64,000 bases of DNA from Dreissena polymorpha (GCF_020536995.1 NC_068357.1:62204930-62268929); one strand, 5' to 3'. Counted from the stretch's first letter, positions 37,150 to 50,905 are shown. The notes: generated by a model from the sequence alone, not told the origin. Numbers and translations are program-made.

Positions 37150-39185
37150 ACTGAATTCAACCACTGCTAGATAAGGGTAATTTAAAAAAAATAAAGCCAT
37201 TGGTTTACAGTTGTATGATCATGAACATTTCTTGTGTCAGAATGCCGAAATTGATGAGTGAATTGGACTTTGCAAAGACATGTGTTTTTGAAATTATAAA
37301 TGACTTTCACTGTTTAGTTTTCGCAGTGACCTTTGGAGGAAATTGCTTTTCCAATCAATAACTGGAGAACCGTTGGGCCAAGCTTTGTGAAACTTAATAG
37401 GAAGGTTTGTTTTTTTGTTGACCTCTATTGTTTTTAGGTGACTAGGTCAAAGGTCAAAGTGACCTTGTATGTTCAAACACTGTGAAAGAGTTGGGCCTAA
37501 GTTAAAGAAACATAGTGTAGTTGGCTGTGACCAGTAGATGGCACCTATGAATTTTCAGGTCACAGAATAAGTTCAAGGTCATAAGTGCAATGTTGCATAT
37601 AGAGATATTGTATACTCTCATTTTGCGACAAATATTGGCATGGGGCATCTGTGTTGTATGGACATATTTCTAGTTCATCAAGCGAGTTTGTATTTGTACC
37701 TGCCATGCACCGGCATTGACTAATGGATCAGTCTGGGTGCAAGGTGTGCAGTCTGATCTGGGTCACACTGTTTGCTAATCACCAGTAATTATTGTAGATC
37801 TCTTATGAACAGCATGGCCCAGTTTAGACTTTGATCTCAAGAGCAGTTTGGTCTAAGTCAATGCTGGTTGCTGATGCATGATGGTTGCTTGTACATCAGA
37901 CTTTATTTGTACCTGTTTAAACATTATTTTCTTACTTTTGTCAGTTTTTTTTTCATTTGTTGTGTCATTATATTTAAGGTCCAGAAGCACAGTTGTCAAT
38001 TACGTTGGAGCAGTATTAGAGTCACTACATTACTTAAACATACTGACCTTTTTTAGCTATTGTGATCACTAGGTTGTCGATATTGTCTGCGCCATCGTCA
38101 GCCACGGCGTGCAAACACTTTTATGTAAGCCATAACATTTATTATCGCAAATGGCAAGAGCTTTCAAATGGCTAATATTTCATTGAGTGTGACCTTCTTG
38201 GTGACCTTCAAAAAAAAGACAAGCATTGGGGCATTACGACTCTTGTTTCATCAAAAAAAAATATTTGTTCAAGGTAACTACAATTAGTCCTCTACAACTT
38301 TCACATTTTATTTAGTTCAACAGTTCTATCACATTTTACAAGTTTTACATATTTTGAGAAAAAAAGTAAAGCTGTGCTACTGTGGACATTCATTGTTTTA
38401 CTCTTTTTTATTATTAATTAATGATCTTTAAGATTGGTATCTTCATTCCATTTTGGACATGGTCTGGTCAGTATTAGTATTATACATATGAATGTTAGAA
38501 GGTTCATATATCTATGTTTGCAATTACAAGATAAAAATGCAGATAATATTGCAGCCAAATTGTGTTACAATGTATTACTATCTGATGTGTTGTGTGTCAT
38601 TGAATAGCATAATCCATGCGACATCTTGCACCCAAGCTGATCCAGGCAAATGCTGGTCATGCCCAAAGAATTTTATCTGCCATTGATTCTTAGAAGGTTT
38701 GTGCCCAGCACATCATCAGGCACATTGAATTTTTACCGTAATGTAACAATAATACATTGTTCTGGTTCTTACATAGTTTCAAATCGTGTATTACTGTATA
38801 CAAAGTTCCCATTTTATGTCATGGGCACATGCAAGATGCACAGAGATGGCAATATTGATAGTCCAGCAATATCAGTAGATTTCTATATGAAATGTATATA
38901 AACAGAAATTTCATTTTCTTTTAATTTCATCATTTCTGGTCATATACCTATCGTTCATATTTCATTGGAAAGCTCTTGAAATTCTTAAGATGTCATAATT
39001 AAAAACTAAAAATGAGGTTAAACAAACAGACCATTTATTGTTCAATGTTCTTTTCAGTCAAATTATGGGAAAAAAATCATATAGTGTAACTTTTATGCTT
39101 ATAATTTTCTGTAGACAATATTATATTGTAAAATATATTTATATCTAAAATGCAAAATGAATAACAGTTAAAATGATACCATTTT
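37150..39185. other. Non-coding region with GGTCAAAGGTCA repeat fragments
   Basis: 37340-37660 and 38060-38250 hold remnants of dispersed molluscan repeats (TGACTAGGTCAAAGGTCAAAG, GTGACCTTCTTGGTGACC). No gene recognised. Confidence 0.5.
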
Positions 39186-39606
39186 GAGCTCACCTGAGCA
39201 CGAAGCTTTTAGGATCACCTTACGTCCGTTGTCCGTGGTGTGTCAACCTGCTTCAAATGACATCGCCTAAACTATGCCAATTTTGATAAAACTTTACAAG
39301 AATGATCATTGGGTGACCCTATACTAAAATTGCTTTATTTGTTCTGCTTTTGTTGCACAAGATGACTATCATTACTAAAAATAAAAAAAATCTTTAAGTG
39401 GCATATTCTTTTAAACCACTACGCCAAATTTGCCAAATAAGTTTACAGAAGTGATCCTTGGGTTATCCTTGACAAAATTGATTAAATCATTTCTTTATGA
39501 TGCAAGAGATGGCAGTTGTCGCTAGAACATTATTGGATATTTTGACATGAACTAGTACACTAATTGTTCAGGTGAGTGTCTAAGGGCCATCGGGCCATCT
39601 TGTTAA
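39186..39606 (+). repeat. CTCACCTGAGC...CATCTTGTT dispersed repeat
   Basis: Starts GAGCTCACCTGAGCACGAAG and ends GGGCCATCGGGCCATCTTG. The same end motifs recur at 41168 and 48262 (reverse). No coding capacity; the superfamily is not clear to me. Confidence 0.7.
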
Positions 39607-40396
39607 TATACCCTCTCAGAGCTGTTAACAATATTTTTTATATTTAGTTAAAAAATAACAGAAGCTATTAACATTTTCCCCCACTGTAATTGTAAACTAT
39701 CAAAATGGCTGCCAGATTATTGTAAATAAGAACAATATAACTCTTATCAGATAGAAAAATTGGTGCTTTGAAAACTATATTGATATTTTATCTGTTTCTA
39801 TGTATAGACGGCTTTGTAAATTTCATACAATGAGTAGTTGGTTTCCTATTGAACTATTACGCCATTTTGGCATAGAACGTAACCAAAGAATATGTACTTT
39901 GTGAAGTTGTTTAGGTGATGAGTTTCAGTACTGTTTCAGTCACTTTAAATCTACACGTAAAAAAATATTTATAAATATTTTAGAATTCATCCTCTTATAA
40001 AATGGAAAAGTTAATGAATACGTAATATACATCTGTACTTTTTCAAGTTAGTATTATTTTGTAAAATTGTTATGAATAATTTTATTCATTATAAATCATG
40101 TCATGGATTTTTAATTACATGTAAATCTTAGTATTGTGCTATAGTCATAATTCTTTTAACTACATTGTGAAAGTGTGACCTAGTGCTACTTTGACATAAT
40201 ATAATTGTTGTAATATCCTAAAATCTGTTGTAAGTTTTGTTGCTTGTTAATACAGTTCTACCGGTACTTGTTCTTGAGTTCATATTACTTTAGAAATTAA
40301 TTATGTTAGATGTATGTGTTTACATCACACACAATTGTGATTCTACTGTATAATTATATAAGTAAATATGTCCAATCTAGAATCTGTTTTATACTG

Positions 40397-41168
40397 AGCT
40401 TTCATATTTGGTATGTAGCATTATCTAGAGGTCCGCTACCAAAGTTGTTCAAATTGTTCCTCTGGGGTCAAAATTGACTCCGCCCTGGGGGTCACAATTT
40501 TACATTGAATTATATAAGGAAAACTTTAAATGACTTGAACTGCTAATGGGATTTTGACCAAACTCAACAGAAATGGTCCCTGGGTAGTCCTCTACCAAAA
40601 TTGTTCAAATGGTTCTGATTGGTTGCATAAGTACACATTGTCAAAAAAAAAAGGTTTTTAAAATGCAACTTTCAAAAATCTTCTTGTCTGAAACTACAAG
40701 ACCCAGAGCTTTCATATTTGGTATATAGCATCCTCTAGAAGTCCTCTTCCAAATTTGGTTTAAGTTATGCCCCTAGGGTTAAAATTGACCCCGCACCGGG
40801 GGTCACAATTTTACATTGAATTATATAAGGAAAACTTTAAATGACTTCTTATCTTGAACCGTTAATGGGAATTTGAACAAACTCAACATTAACGGTCCCC
40901 TTACCACAATTGTTCAAATGGTTCTGATTGGTTGCATAAGTAGGTCAAGGGGTAAAAAAATAGGTTTTCTAAATGCAATTTTCAAAAATCTTCTTGTCTG
41001 AAACTACAAGTCCTAGAGCTTTCATATTAATTTCATGTATAACATCATCTAGAGGTCCTCTACCAGTATTTGGTGGACAACATTAGTGGTCCTCTGTAAA
41101 TGGCTCCATTGTGACCTTTGACCTTTTCCTAAGGTGAGCGACCCAGGGCCCTTTGGGCCCTCTTGTTA
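40397..41168 (+). repeat. Dispersed repeat with about 310-bp internal tandem units
   Basis: GAGCTTTCATATTTGGTAT recurs at 40399, 40700 and, altered, 41017; between are GGTCACAATTTTACATTG and CTTCTTGTCTGAAACTACAA. The end GGGCCCTTTGGGCCCTCTTG matches the terminus of the 39186 family, so these are probably one family in different states. Confidence 0.7.
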
Positions 41169-41175
41169 TTTTTCA

Positions 41176-41921
41176 TTAAAGGGACTCTCTCAGACACGTG
41201 TAATTTGGGAGTAAATAAACGTTAAAAATTTGATATTCAACTTCCTCGTCACTATACCAAAGACCGCTTTCATTTTCCTTACTTATAAGTTACTAAAACC
41301 CCATGTTTTTGTTGCTTGGTGTGAAGTGAGCCTTCGCGCCAGTCTGTTCAACGTTGGGAAAGCCGGTTTATAAATAAACTGAGGAATTCTTTTTCGCGCG
41401 CCAAGCTATCACGTGACGTCTAAAAATAAACACTACACAGCAACATAGTAGCAAAGGGAAATAATCGTGCGCTTAGTTTGGGTGGAATTCTGAACATTTG
41501 ATGTAGAAAATGCGAGTATTTTTTATTTTCCTTACCAAATTGACCAAGATTCAATAAATATTAATGTCTTCTCTATTTGTTTTTGTCATCGCTCGACCCA
41601 TTTTCGTCTAACGCAAATAATGTATGCGACCATGCACATGTTCAGTAAACGTTTCCGAAGACCCACGTGACGATGGTATCTAAAAACACCACCTCTTATT
41701 CTAAGTTAAGATCGTTGTTTACAAAATAAACCCGTTTAAACGGTCTTACATATCTGCGATTTAAATGTTAATTTTCTTCTCTGTACAAATATGAGCAAGT
41801 TTGGAAAGCTGTCAATAATCTAGTTCTGTGTTACTTTAGAAATGTATGTTGTCGTGTTTATGGTAGAAGACAATTTATTTACAAAAAGTTAAAATCTCGA
41901 TCTCTGAGAGAGTCTCTTTAA
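41176..41921. mobile_element. TTAA-ended inverted-repeat element, 746 bp
   Basis: TTAAAGGGACTCTCTCAG at the left and, reversed, TTAAAGAGACTCTCTCAG at the right. Non-coding interior. It directly follows the preceding dispersed repeat. Confidence 0.8.
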
Positions 41922-43452
41922 CGAAAAACCGGAGAACAGTAGTAAAAATTATTTAAAATTTTGAGAAACAGGCATTCATCGTTACCCCAAACCTTTATTA
42001 TTATCAGCCATGTTTTTTTCATATCAGGGATGGTCTAAAACCCGTGGTGTCTGGAACTGTATATGTTCTGATTTTTTTACAAATAATGTTTTTTTGGGGG
42101 GGGCAGGTGGTTTTGGACAGGGGCGGGCGTGGATGAGAATCTAAAATATTTTTTTCTATTGCCTAACTGTAAAATAACATATCTTGAAAAATAAAATCCT
42201 GCAAATACTTTCTACCTGTTGTTCTGTTACATGTGTGTTGAACATTTCTGTGACTTGTTAAAATCCTATGGACAAATTTCTAGTCTAAATTAGCTTCTCA
42301 ATTTAAATAACTTGTTCCTTCAAAATAGTGCATGGTTTGATATTGTACTATTTAAAATTTGAATTAATATTATCTCTAGTCCTGGCAAGTCTATGTTCTT
42401 TAAGTAAATTGAAATTAAAAGGTTTATTCATTTAAACATTTTGCAATGATTTCTGTTAGTTCACATCTTGTTAAAATGTTTTATACATGCATAGTTTATG
42501 CCTTGGTTAAATAAAATCTGAAATCTGTTGTGGGAAGTATCATACTATGTATTCGTGTTTCTGTTTGTAAAACGTTTAATAAAACTATTTAACATATACT
42601 GAAGTGTTTTATTTCTTTTTGTCGAAAACCAGGTCAAATCCTAGAAAAATCTTGTTAACACTCCGGAAGCCACCTTTTTGAATCAATCTAGATGAAACTT
42701 GGTATAAATGTATTTACAGAGACATGGATATTTATGTTTCTGGTATTTAAAATTCAATATGTGTCCGGTTTTAATTTGGGACATGCTTGGTTGGGGAAAA
42801 AGTAGATCACTAGGTTTAATATTATATTAAAAAAAACTTGTTAACACTTTAGTGGTCACATTCTTGCATCAATTGTCATAAAACTTGGTCAGAATGTTTG
42901 TCTGGACAATATGTAAGCCAAGTTCGATTTTGTGTCATGTGGGGTCAATGATTAGGTTGGCAAGTCAAGTGAAAGAGTAGATGTTGTTTTAGCCACCGCC
43001 AGACCCTGTTGTCTGGGTCAATGTAGGTCGCAGTGTCCGAAGGTATCTTATCATGTGATGCGGCTCGTATTTCTTGTGTTTCAATAACATTTCCGATACA
43101 GAGTTTTAGTTAACTCGTGATGGGAGACAAGTGGACTATAGGATTGCTTGAACCCGGCCTTCAATCGTCCGCCATGCCGTCCTAGTACACCGTATTAAGA
43201 GATTTTATAGATACTGTTAACATATGTATATATATCTAGATCTATATATTTGTTGGCTTCTGAAGACCCCCATTACAATTTATACATATTTACTAAGTAA
43301 AGGGGCATTATATATAATTATATATTATTGTAAAGGGGCATTTTTATAGACTTGATATACACATTTGTGGGTTTCGATATACACATTTGCGGGTTTCCGA
43401 CTCTGCCCCTCACCATGGTCTCATTCAGTGACCCCGTAAGTGAAGGTATGTG

Positions 43453-43455
<3 letters not shown>
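41922..43455. other. Intergenic, with decayed repeats
   Basis: 42630-42990 resembles dispersed repeats (CTTGTTAACACT... AAACTTGGTCAGAATG). No gene recognised. Confidence 0.4.

Positions 43456-43496
<41 letters not shown>
43456..43496. repeat. (TA)n microsatellite
   Basis: About 20 uninterrupted AT dinucleotides. Confidence 0.95.
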
Positions 43497-43499
<3 letters not shown>

Positions 43500-43720
43500 T
43501 GTGGAGATATTACTTTTAGACCCAATAACTGTACATTTATTTCCTAATAAAATGATCTTATTTAATTTTCACCTAGGAATCATATCCCTTTAGATCAACT
43601 ATATATAGTTTCATATTCATATAGATGGAGTACAAAGGGATAATACTTAGGCAGTACTTATTTACAATTTAGTGCAACATGGCTGGAGGTATTATTATAT
43701 ATGTAATAACTAAGTTTACT

Positions 43721-43831
43721 AAAAAAATTACCGCATATAACTACAGGGTAAGGGTAATGCTGATAGCGTGAAAGTTAAACTTTTACGCTATCAGCATTTC
43801 CCAACTCTGTAGTTATATGTGGTAATTTTTT
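43721..43831. repeat. Long hairpin, two 55-nt arms
   Basis: The left arm (AAATTACCGCATATAACTAC... AATGCTGATAGCGTGAAAG) and the right arm (CTTTTACGCTATCAGCATT... GTAGTTATATGTGGTAATTT) pair almost throughout with practically no loop. It could be a tiny MITE or a source of small RNA. Confidence 0.85.
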
Positions 43832-44720
43832 TTACTACGAATGAAGATATCCTACAACCATTATGTTTGATTTATGTAATTATATGTCTTGACTCCACAT
43901 TAATGTATTTTACTATTACAAAAAGTTCTAAGTATATAAGTAGAAAATACCTTATAAATGTTATAAATATATTTTTACTAAAGAAACTAAGTTCAGAATA
44001 ATGTAATAACAATTGGAACTAAACTGCGCCTGACATTGTGTTGTCACCGTGTATTTACATTCTCACGAAAAAGGAAAACAATTTTGTTTATTGTATATGT
44101 AAATTGATCTTTATTTGTAATTATCATGTTTTTGCATTCTCTTAAAATACATGCTGTTATTCAATATTGTATATGTATGTAAATGACAATGAGCTTTACA
44201 TCCCTGAGTCTAAATAAACTGTTCTGTTCTGATCATTAACAGATTGCAGAATCTATGATGAAAGTTATTTCTTGTTAAATCATGTCAACTGGTTACCTCT
44301 AATTTTATATTTTACTTATGACCTTAAAGTATTAAAGATGTATGTGAGTGGCAACAGTTAAAAATATTTGTATTTGACAGAACATTTACACTTATTTCAA
44401 TTTATTGTTTGTTTTTTTTTACATTATTCAAAATTATTATTTGTTATTGTTATATCACATTTTTTAATTCTGATATTTAACATTCAAATAATATTGATGA
44501 GAATAGACAGATGGATAGATAGATAGGTTATTATTACATTTTTATTTAAATGATTTCTCACATCATAGTGATATATTGCAATTACATGTTTTTGAATAAA
44601 CTATAAAAAAAAACACTTTATATGTGGGTTGTTGAATTTTATGAGCAGACAAATTGCAACAATAATATTACGTTGGCAGTACAGCTGTATCCAATGCATT
44701 GACTTCGTTTATGTAGAATG

Positions 44721-45970
44721 TAGGGATGTCAACGAATATCCGAATATCCGAATATTCGGTCCGGGACTGTTTTCCGAATCGAATATTCGAAGAAAAAATA
44801 AAAAATCGAGTAATTTCAAAGACTTTGTATTCGTAAAATTTGCTTCAAAAATTGTCAAAAAAGTTGTTCCTCGTGTCATAATGTTTATTCCGGTAGGCGC
44901 GATAATGCGTCGCTATAGTGATGACAGTATACCGGTCATAAATCCCGCTTAAAGCCAGACACTTTGTGTCAAAATTATGATAGGTATAAATCGCGTCGGC
45001 AATCAAAACACCGACCTGCACTTGATCCAATGACTCGAATTACATTTAAAATGATCAAAGATTAAATGAGTAAAGGAAAAGCCAACTTTGTGTAAAAAAC
45101 AAATAAGACCGTATGGCAATTAAAATACCGACCCGTCTTGAACTAATAACTCGAATTACATTTAAAATGATCAAAGATTAAATGAGTAAAGAAAGAGCCG
45201 ACTTGGTGTGAAAAACAAAACAGATCGTATGGTTATAATCACGTTGTCCAATCAAAAAAGCTTTGAGAAAATAATTTACTCAACCTCTAATGTGTATTTG
45301 CGTATCGTATGTCCAAACATTAATTAATTACTCAATATTCAATCAGGTATTATACTTAAAGAAATGTTTTTGTATTTCACCCTCATTTAATTGAAAATAT
45401 TATAATTGCTACACGCATAAAGTAAATATCTGTCCAAGCAAAATGCCACCTACGCCTTCCGCTGCTTGGAAGTATTTCACGACATCATCCGATAAGAAGT
45501 CGCCGATCCAAGAGTCTTTTTAACGTGGCAACTTTAAAAGACTGACTGTTTAGTCTGTTAAACAGGTTCATAGTGTGTTGTGGCTATGTACATAATTCGT
45601 TTAAGTTCAGCTTTAATTATATGTAGATCTAACTGTTTTGTCATGTAATTATTTTGTCGTCATGTAATATTATGTTTCTCGTTCTATTGTTGATGTACGA
45701 TATTAATAGTTTAAAAACAGTTTTTGTCATTCAATTTTAACAATAAAAGTAATCAACAAAATCAGCTTCGAATTAGCGACGGCAACGCTGTGTCAATATT
45801 TAGTCACTTCCGGTGAACTTCCGGTAAAAACGAAAGTCGAATTCATGGAGTAATGGTACGGTAAACAAAGTTGACTTTTTTCCAACAGATGTTGACAGAA
45901 TATCCGAATATTCGTTCGGAAGGGTGACCGAATATTCGAATACCGAAATCGGTATTCGTTGCCATCCCTC
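44721..45970 (+). mobile_element. hAT transposon remnant, 8-bp TSD
   Basis: Left TAGGGATGTCAACGAATA; right (reversed) GAGGGATGGCAACGAATA; identical 8-bp duplication GTAGAATG at 44713-44720 and 45971-45978. GAATATTCGAA-rich ends match the element at 3070. At 45443-45523 a 26-codon frame, MPPTPSAAWKYFTTSSDKKS then PIQESF and stop, joins the start of a BED finger to a short tail, as expected from an internal deletion. A roughly 85-bp direct repeat (CTCGAATTACATTTAAAATG) lies near 45033 and 45131. Confidence 0.9.
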
Positions 45971-45978
45971 GTAGAATG

Positions 45979-46864
45979 TTAATGAATTAGCCCTAATTGT
46001 TTATAACTTTATTACCCATTAGGTGCATTGTGTTTTTCAGGGGTGTTGCATATTAGCCATCACGCAGCGAATGCCGATGAAAGACAATAAACCAAATGAA
46101 AAGATGGCGATGTGTGATCAACATGCGTATTTATCACAAAGAAATAAAGATTATTTTAATTGCTGTTTGTTGTTTGATTGTTTGCGTTTAACCACACTTA
46201 TTACTATTTTATATGTATCAATTTATTTATTTTTAAATTATTGACATTATTGATTTATATACCGGTAGTTTACTTTTTAAGAACAAACACACACTTAGAG
46301 TTTATAATTTTAATGTTGATATCAGAATAAAAAAAGCATTTTATTTGAAAACAACAACACTTAACAATCTGGAACCTCTTTCGTATAACACTAACAGTTT
46401 TAAAATGGTATTGACAGCATTTTAATAAAATTGTTATCAGTATGGCAATTATAATAATAGAATAAGACTAATTGGCAATAGGCTTCGTTGTTACAAACAC
46501 TCGTTAACGGTTATTCGATCCCACTTGTCCGCTTATCATAACAATGAACGTATGAATGGCATATATTATGAGGGTCCATTACTGTCCCTTGATAACAAAA
46601 GACTAGTTAATTGGCATGTGACAAACAGGCCCCACCTCCTGCAGTGATTCTCAAGTGTGTTCCCGCATTCGTACCACGATTTTTCGCAACTGCGATTGAT
46701 CGCGAATATGTATTACACACAAATCGGATATTGACTGACGCATTTTTTTTTAAATTAAAAATCAGAAATCGGCGAATTTAAGTGCTGACGAAATCGTCAT
46801 TTTTATAAAAATGACGAAATTTTGTGCTGTCGAAAATAAATGGTTTCACAGTATATAAATATAA
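45979..46864. other. Intergenic, nothing recognised
   Basis: AT-rich DNA without recognisable exons or terminal repeats. Confidence 0.5.
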
Positions 46865-48262
46865 GAAAACTGCCCCCCCCGGCAGCCATGTTATTCAACT
46901 GACCGGAACCATTTTCCAACTCAACTCTCGTAGCAAGAAAACAAATGTTCTGACCAAATTTCATGAAAATTGGGCAAAAAATGTGACTTCCAGAGTGTTC
47001 ACATGTTTTCACTATATACATATAAAGAACAAGATGTGTTTGTGAAACACAATGTCCCCCTATATGACGTTTGACCTTGTAGGATGACCTTGACCTTGTG
47101 AAGGATGACCTTGACCTTTCACCACTCAAAATGTGCAGCTCCATGAGATACACATGCATGCCAAATATCAAGTTGCTATCTTCAATATTGCAAAAGTATT
47201 CATAAAATAAGCGATTTCGGCCACATATATTTGACCTCTGACCTTGAAGGATGACCTTGACCTTGACCTTTCACCACTCAAAATGTGCAGCTCCATGAGA
47301 TGCACATCATGCCAAATATCAAGTTGCTATCTTCAATATTGCAAAAGTATTTATAAAATAAGCGATTTGGGCCACATATATTTGACCTCTGACCTTGAAG
47401 GATGACCTAGACCTTTCACCACTCAAAATGTGCAGCTCCATGAGATACACATGCATGCCAAATATCAAGTTGCTATCTTCAATATTGCAAAAGTATTCAT
47501 AAAATGAGCGATTCTGGCCACATATATTTGACCTCTGACCTTGAAGGATGACCTTGACCTTTCACCACTCAAAATGTGCAGCTTCATGAGATACACATGC
47601 ATGCCAAATATGAAGTTGCTATCTTCAATATAGCAAAAGTTATTGCAAAATGTTAAAGTTGGCGCAAACAGACCAACAGACCAACGGACCAACAGACCAA
47701 CAGACAGACAGGGCAAAAACAATATGTCCCCCACTACTATAGTGGGGGACATCAAAATGCCCCGCCCACTGGCGGCCATGTTTTTTCTTCGATCTGGACA
47801 CTTTTCAAACTCGTCCGACATATCAATAAAACCAATGTTTTGATTAACTTTCATGATGATGGGCCATCAATTGTGACTTCTAGAGTGTTTACAAGGTTTC
47901 TCTTTAGCCATTTAAGGAAAACTGCCCCGCCCACTGGCGGCCATGTTTTTCAACGGACCGGAACCACTTTTGAACTGAACCAACATATCATTAAGACAGA
48001 CATTTAGACAAAGTTACATGAAGATTGGGCATTAAATGTGACTTCTACAGTGTTTACAAGCTCTTTTTTTTTGACCTAGTGACCTAGTTTTTGACCCAGC
48101 ATGACCCAGTTTCGAACTTGATCGAGATATCATTGGGACGAATCTTCTGACCAAGTTTCATGAAGATCAGACAATAGAGTGTTTATGAACAAATGTTAAC
48201 GAACGGACAGACGACGGACAAAGACCGGTCAAAAAAGCTCACCTGAGCAATCAGGTGAGCTA
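46865..48262 (-). repeat. CTGCCCC...GCTCACCTGAGC dispersed repeat, split by an insertion
   Basis: 46865-47027 and 47753-48262 both belong to one family (AACTGCCCCGCCCACTGGCG, GACCGGAACCA, TTTCATGAAGAT), ending in the hairpin GCTCACCTGAGCAATCAGGT. The interruption is the TGTCCCCC element at 47028-47752. Confidence 0.7.
47028..47752 (-). repeat. TGTCCCCC-hairpin element (copy 5, reverse)
   Basis: Opens AACAAGATGTGTTTGTGAAA, carries four units of about 145 bp in reverse, and ends GTCCCCCACTACTATAGTGG plus GGGACAT. Confidence 0.85.
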
Positions 48263-48565
48263 AAAATACACTTGTACAAAAAGCGTATCTTTTTGCAAAT
48301 AGGAAGATACACTTAAATGCACGAAAATGCACTTCTTGCATATTAAAAGATGTGCTTTGTCTACAAAAGATACACTAGCAATAAACTTGTTATGAAAAAA
48401 ATGCACTTCTTAGATGAAAAAGTACAGAAAAATACGCTTGAAGAAAATGAAAATACAGAAAAAATGCACTTTAGTGCACTTTCTTCTGAAAAAAGTGCAG
48501 AAATAATACACTTTTCATAAAAAATGCAGAAAAAATACACTTTTTAAGCGTATTTTGGTAAAAGT
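48263..48565. repeat. Degenerate GCACTT/ATACACTT-rich stretch
   Basis: About 250 bp of imperfect short repeats such as AAAATGCACTT and AAAATACACTT without a fixed period. Confidence 0.5.
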
Positions 48566-49431
48566 CAGGGGTTTTTCTGCCTATTTTGGGAAAAGGAGTC
48601 TGACCAAATTGGGAATTTTTATCGACAAAATTGTCCATTTTGGGAATTTTCGAGTCGATGAAACGGTCAATTTGGGAATTTTATCATGCTTAAATAAGTA
48701 GGTGGTTTTACAAAAAAACATGTTTTTATTTGTTATTTTGTCTTCAAAAACAAACACTGGTAACAGGTAAGTAAGTCACACAAGTCACAGCATGATTTTT
48801 CTTTGCTTTCTTAAAATAACATTAGACAGAAATTAACTACACATACAAATAAAATGTTATTATTTCCAATTGGATTCTTCAACTCATAGCCACAATAGGC
48901 AAGCCAGTTACATTTAACAAAACATTAATTTTACTGCTACATTATTAATTTATTTAACGACTATATCATTTTACCTGATACTTCACCGCTCATTACATTA
49001 GCACCATCAAAGCCAACAAATCTACACCGCCGTATGTCGGTCCCTTTTCCAATGCAACACTGCTGTAGTACTTATCGTTATGGGAAGCCATGCTTGAAAA
49101 TAAGCGTCTACAGATTTGGACTAGAATGTGTATTGTGCGGCTCTATATACTTGTTATAATGCGGAACAGTTCGAACCTTATCGCTGTCAATGTTGGCAGA
49201 TGCATCCGACAAATACACCTGCTAAAATCTGAGTCGCTAAAGGCTTAATTACGTCGCGGATGAAGGGAAGTCACTCTTTCGATATAAATTATGTTTACTT
49301 TTTACGATTTTGAAAGAATTTTTTTTTTTGGAATTGGGAAATATGTTATCAAAATTCGATTGGGAACGGGTCCGTTTGCTTTGGGAATGCCTCCGTTGTC
49401 CGGAGGCGCAGACAGTGCAGAAAAACCCCTG
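48566..49431. mobile_element. hAT-type element, 5-bp TSD
   Basis: Termini CAGGGGTTTTTCTGC in perfect inversion, flanked by AAAGT on both sides (48561-48565, 49432-49436). Several TTGGGAATTTT words lie inside each end. No transposase remains. Five-base duplication with CAGGG termini fits hAT5-like families. Confidence 0.85.
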
Positions 49432-49534
49432 AAAGTGCATTTTATTTTGGGAAGGGCAGTTAATGTTTAGGGTTAATTGATTACTTTTGTGTTATACTGA
49501 TTATTGCATTTTATATTGGGTTTACTTTTTGTAA

Positions 49535-50618
49535 TTTCATGAAAAAATTGAAAGTCTTACAGACACCGAAAGTAAAGAATTTTTGAAAGAGGTTTGTCAG
49601 AACCAACTGAGTTTCATCATAGATATTGCTAGAATTTTATCAAAAAGGAAAAAGAAAAGAGACCATGACCTCCCTGTGTCAAGTTAGGAGTGGTGCTCTT
49701 GTCACAGATGCCCACAATACGAGAGAGTGGAAGATCGAGTTTGCTGTGGGATGGTTCAAGAATTATGCTCAAGTCAAAGACCTGATAGTAAGATTTATGT
49801 ATAGAAAAGGTGCTGCTTTTTTTAAATTTATTCCTGCTTTCCTGAAAAAACAACTGTCAGAGGCACATCCTTCAAATTTTCAACAAAGTTTCGTTACAAC
49901 ATGTAGTTATTGCCCTGCCAGACAAGAGACCTTCAGAGGTCTCTTATTTTGAAAATTTTGCAGTCTTCTTTTACACTTTATACATCCTTAAATTTGTTTT
50001 AAATATTTAAATATAATTTGATATTTCAGTCCGGATGCCAAGTCAACCTTGAGGAGAAAGGATGAAATTTACAACAAGTTAATAGATGATTATCACACCA
50101 AAGGCCTTGATTTTCCGAAAGGTACTGAAGCTACAGAGGGATCCTACATTGTTCAGGTAAATGAAATGAAAGTATAGCTCATATACACTCCCACTAGGGA
50201 ATTCTAAAAGTGACATCAAACTGTGTTAAAGTATAAAAAATTAAGTTTATATTGATGTCACTACCAGGATTTCATTGTTTTAAAAGTACAACACGAGTGT
50301 CCTGTAGGGTACAAGTCAAAGAAGACTCTGTATAATGTAACTTCAAAAGTGACAAATTTACTGCCTAAGAGCCCAGACAAATTTGCAAGCGTAATGAAAA
50401 ACCTATTAACTAACCCAACACCTAGAAAAAGGAAAGCAACTAAAGACATAATCAGTAATGAAGTTACCCCAAAAATTCAGATATATGAAAAAATGGAAGT
50501 ACCTTCAGAAACTGTAAGTGAACTAAAAGATAAAAGGAAAGCTGTCCCATACAGGCACTACGTTGGTTTTAAATTTTGTATTATTATGAACCATACTTGG
50601 GACAAAATTTGTTTTTAA
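49535..50618 (+). CDS. Unrecognised multi-exon gene, three coding segments
   Basis: Segment 1 (49535-49787): IESLTDTESKEFLKEVCQNQ, LSFIIDIARILSKRKKKRDH, then after a frame change near 49685 SGALVTDAHNTREWKIEFAV and GWFKNYAQVKDLI before GTAAGA. Segment 2 (50030-50156): PDAKSTLRRKDEIYNKLIDD, YHTKGLDFPKGTEATEGSYI, VQ before GTAAAT. Segment 3 (50268 to about 50560, or stop near 50616): DFIVLKVQHECPVGYKSKKT, LYNVTSKVTNLLPKSPDKFA, PTPRKRKATKD (NLS-like), ending in a charged tail. Segments 2 and 3 join in phase 0 with good acceptors (ATATTTCAG, CACTACCAG). I do not recognise the family. Segment 1 is off-phase with segment 2, so another indel or border is likely. Confidence 0.6.
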
Positions 50619-50905
50619 AATGACAAATACACTAAGTTTAAGAATTTTTCTCACTGTTTTGACCAAGAAAAATGGCAATTTTTTTTTTCCAAAGGTCAGT
50701 GGGACACAGTCCCTCCATGTAACACTAGCACTTGAAGAAATCTGCCATATGCTTACAACTGTTCAATCGAAGTACAAAGTGTTATAAAATGCTTGTTGAA
50801 AGTTAATTGTTAATTCTACCTTCTAAATCAACTCTTATAATGCATAGAAATGCCTTGAAACAGGAAGCTGGATTTGACCCAAATGTTTTTGAATGGATAC
50901 AATTG

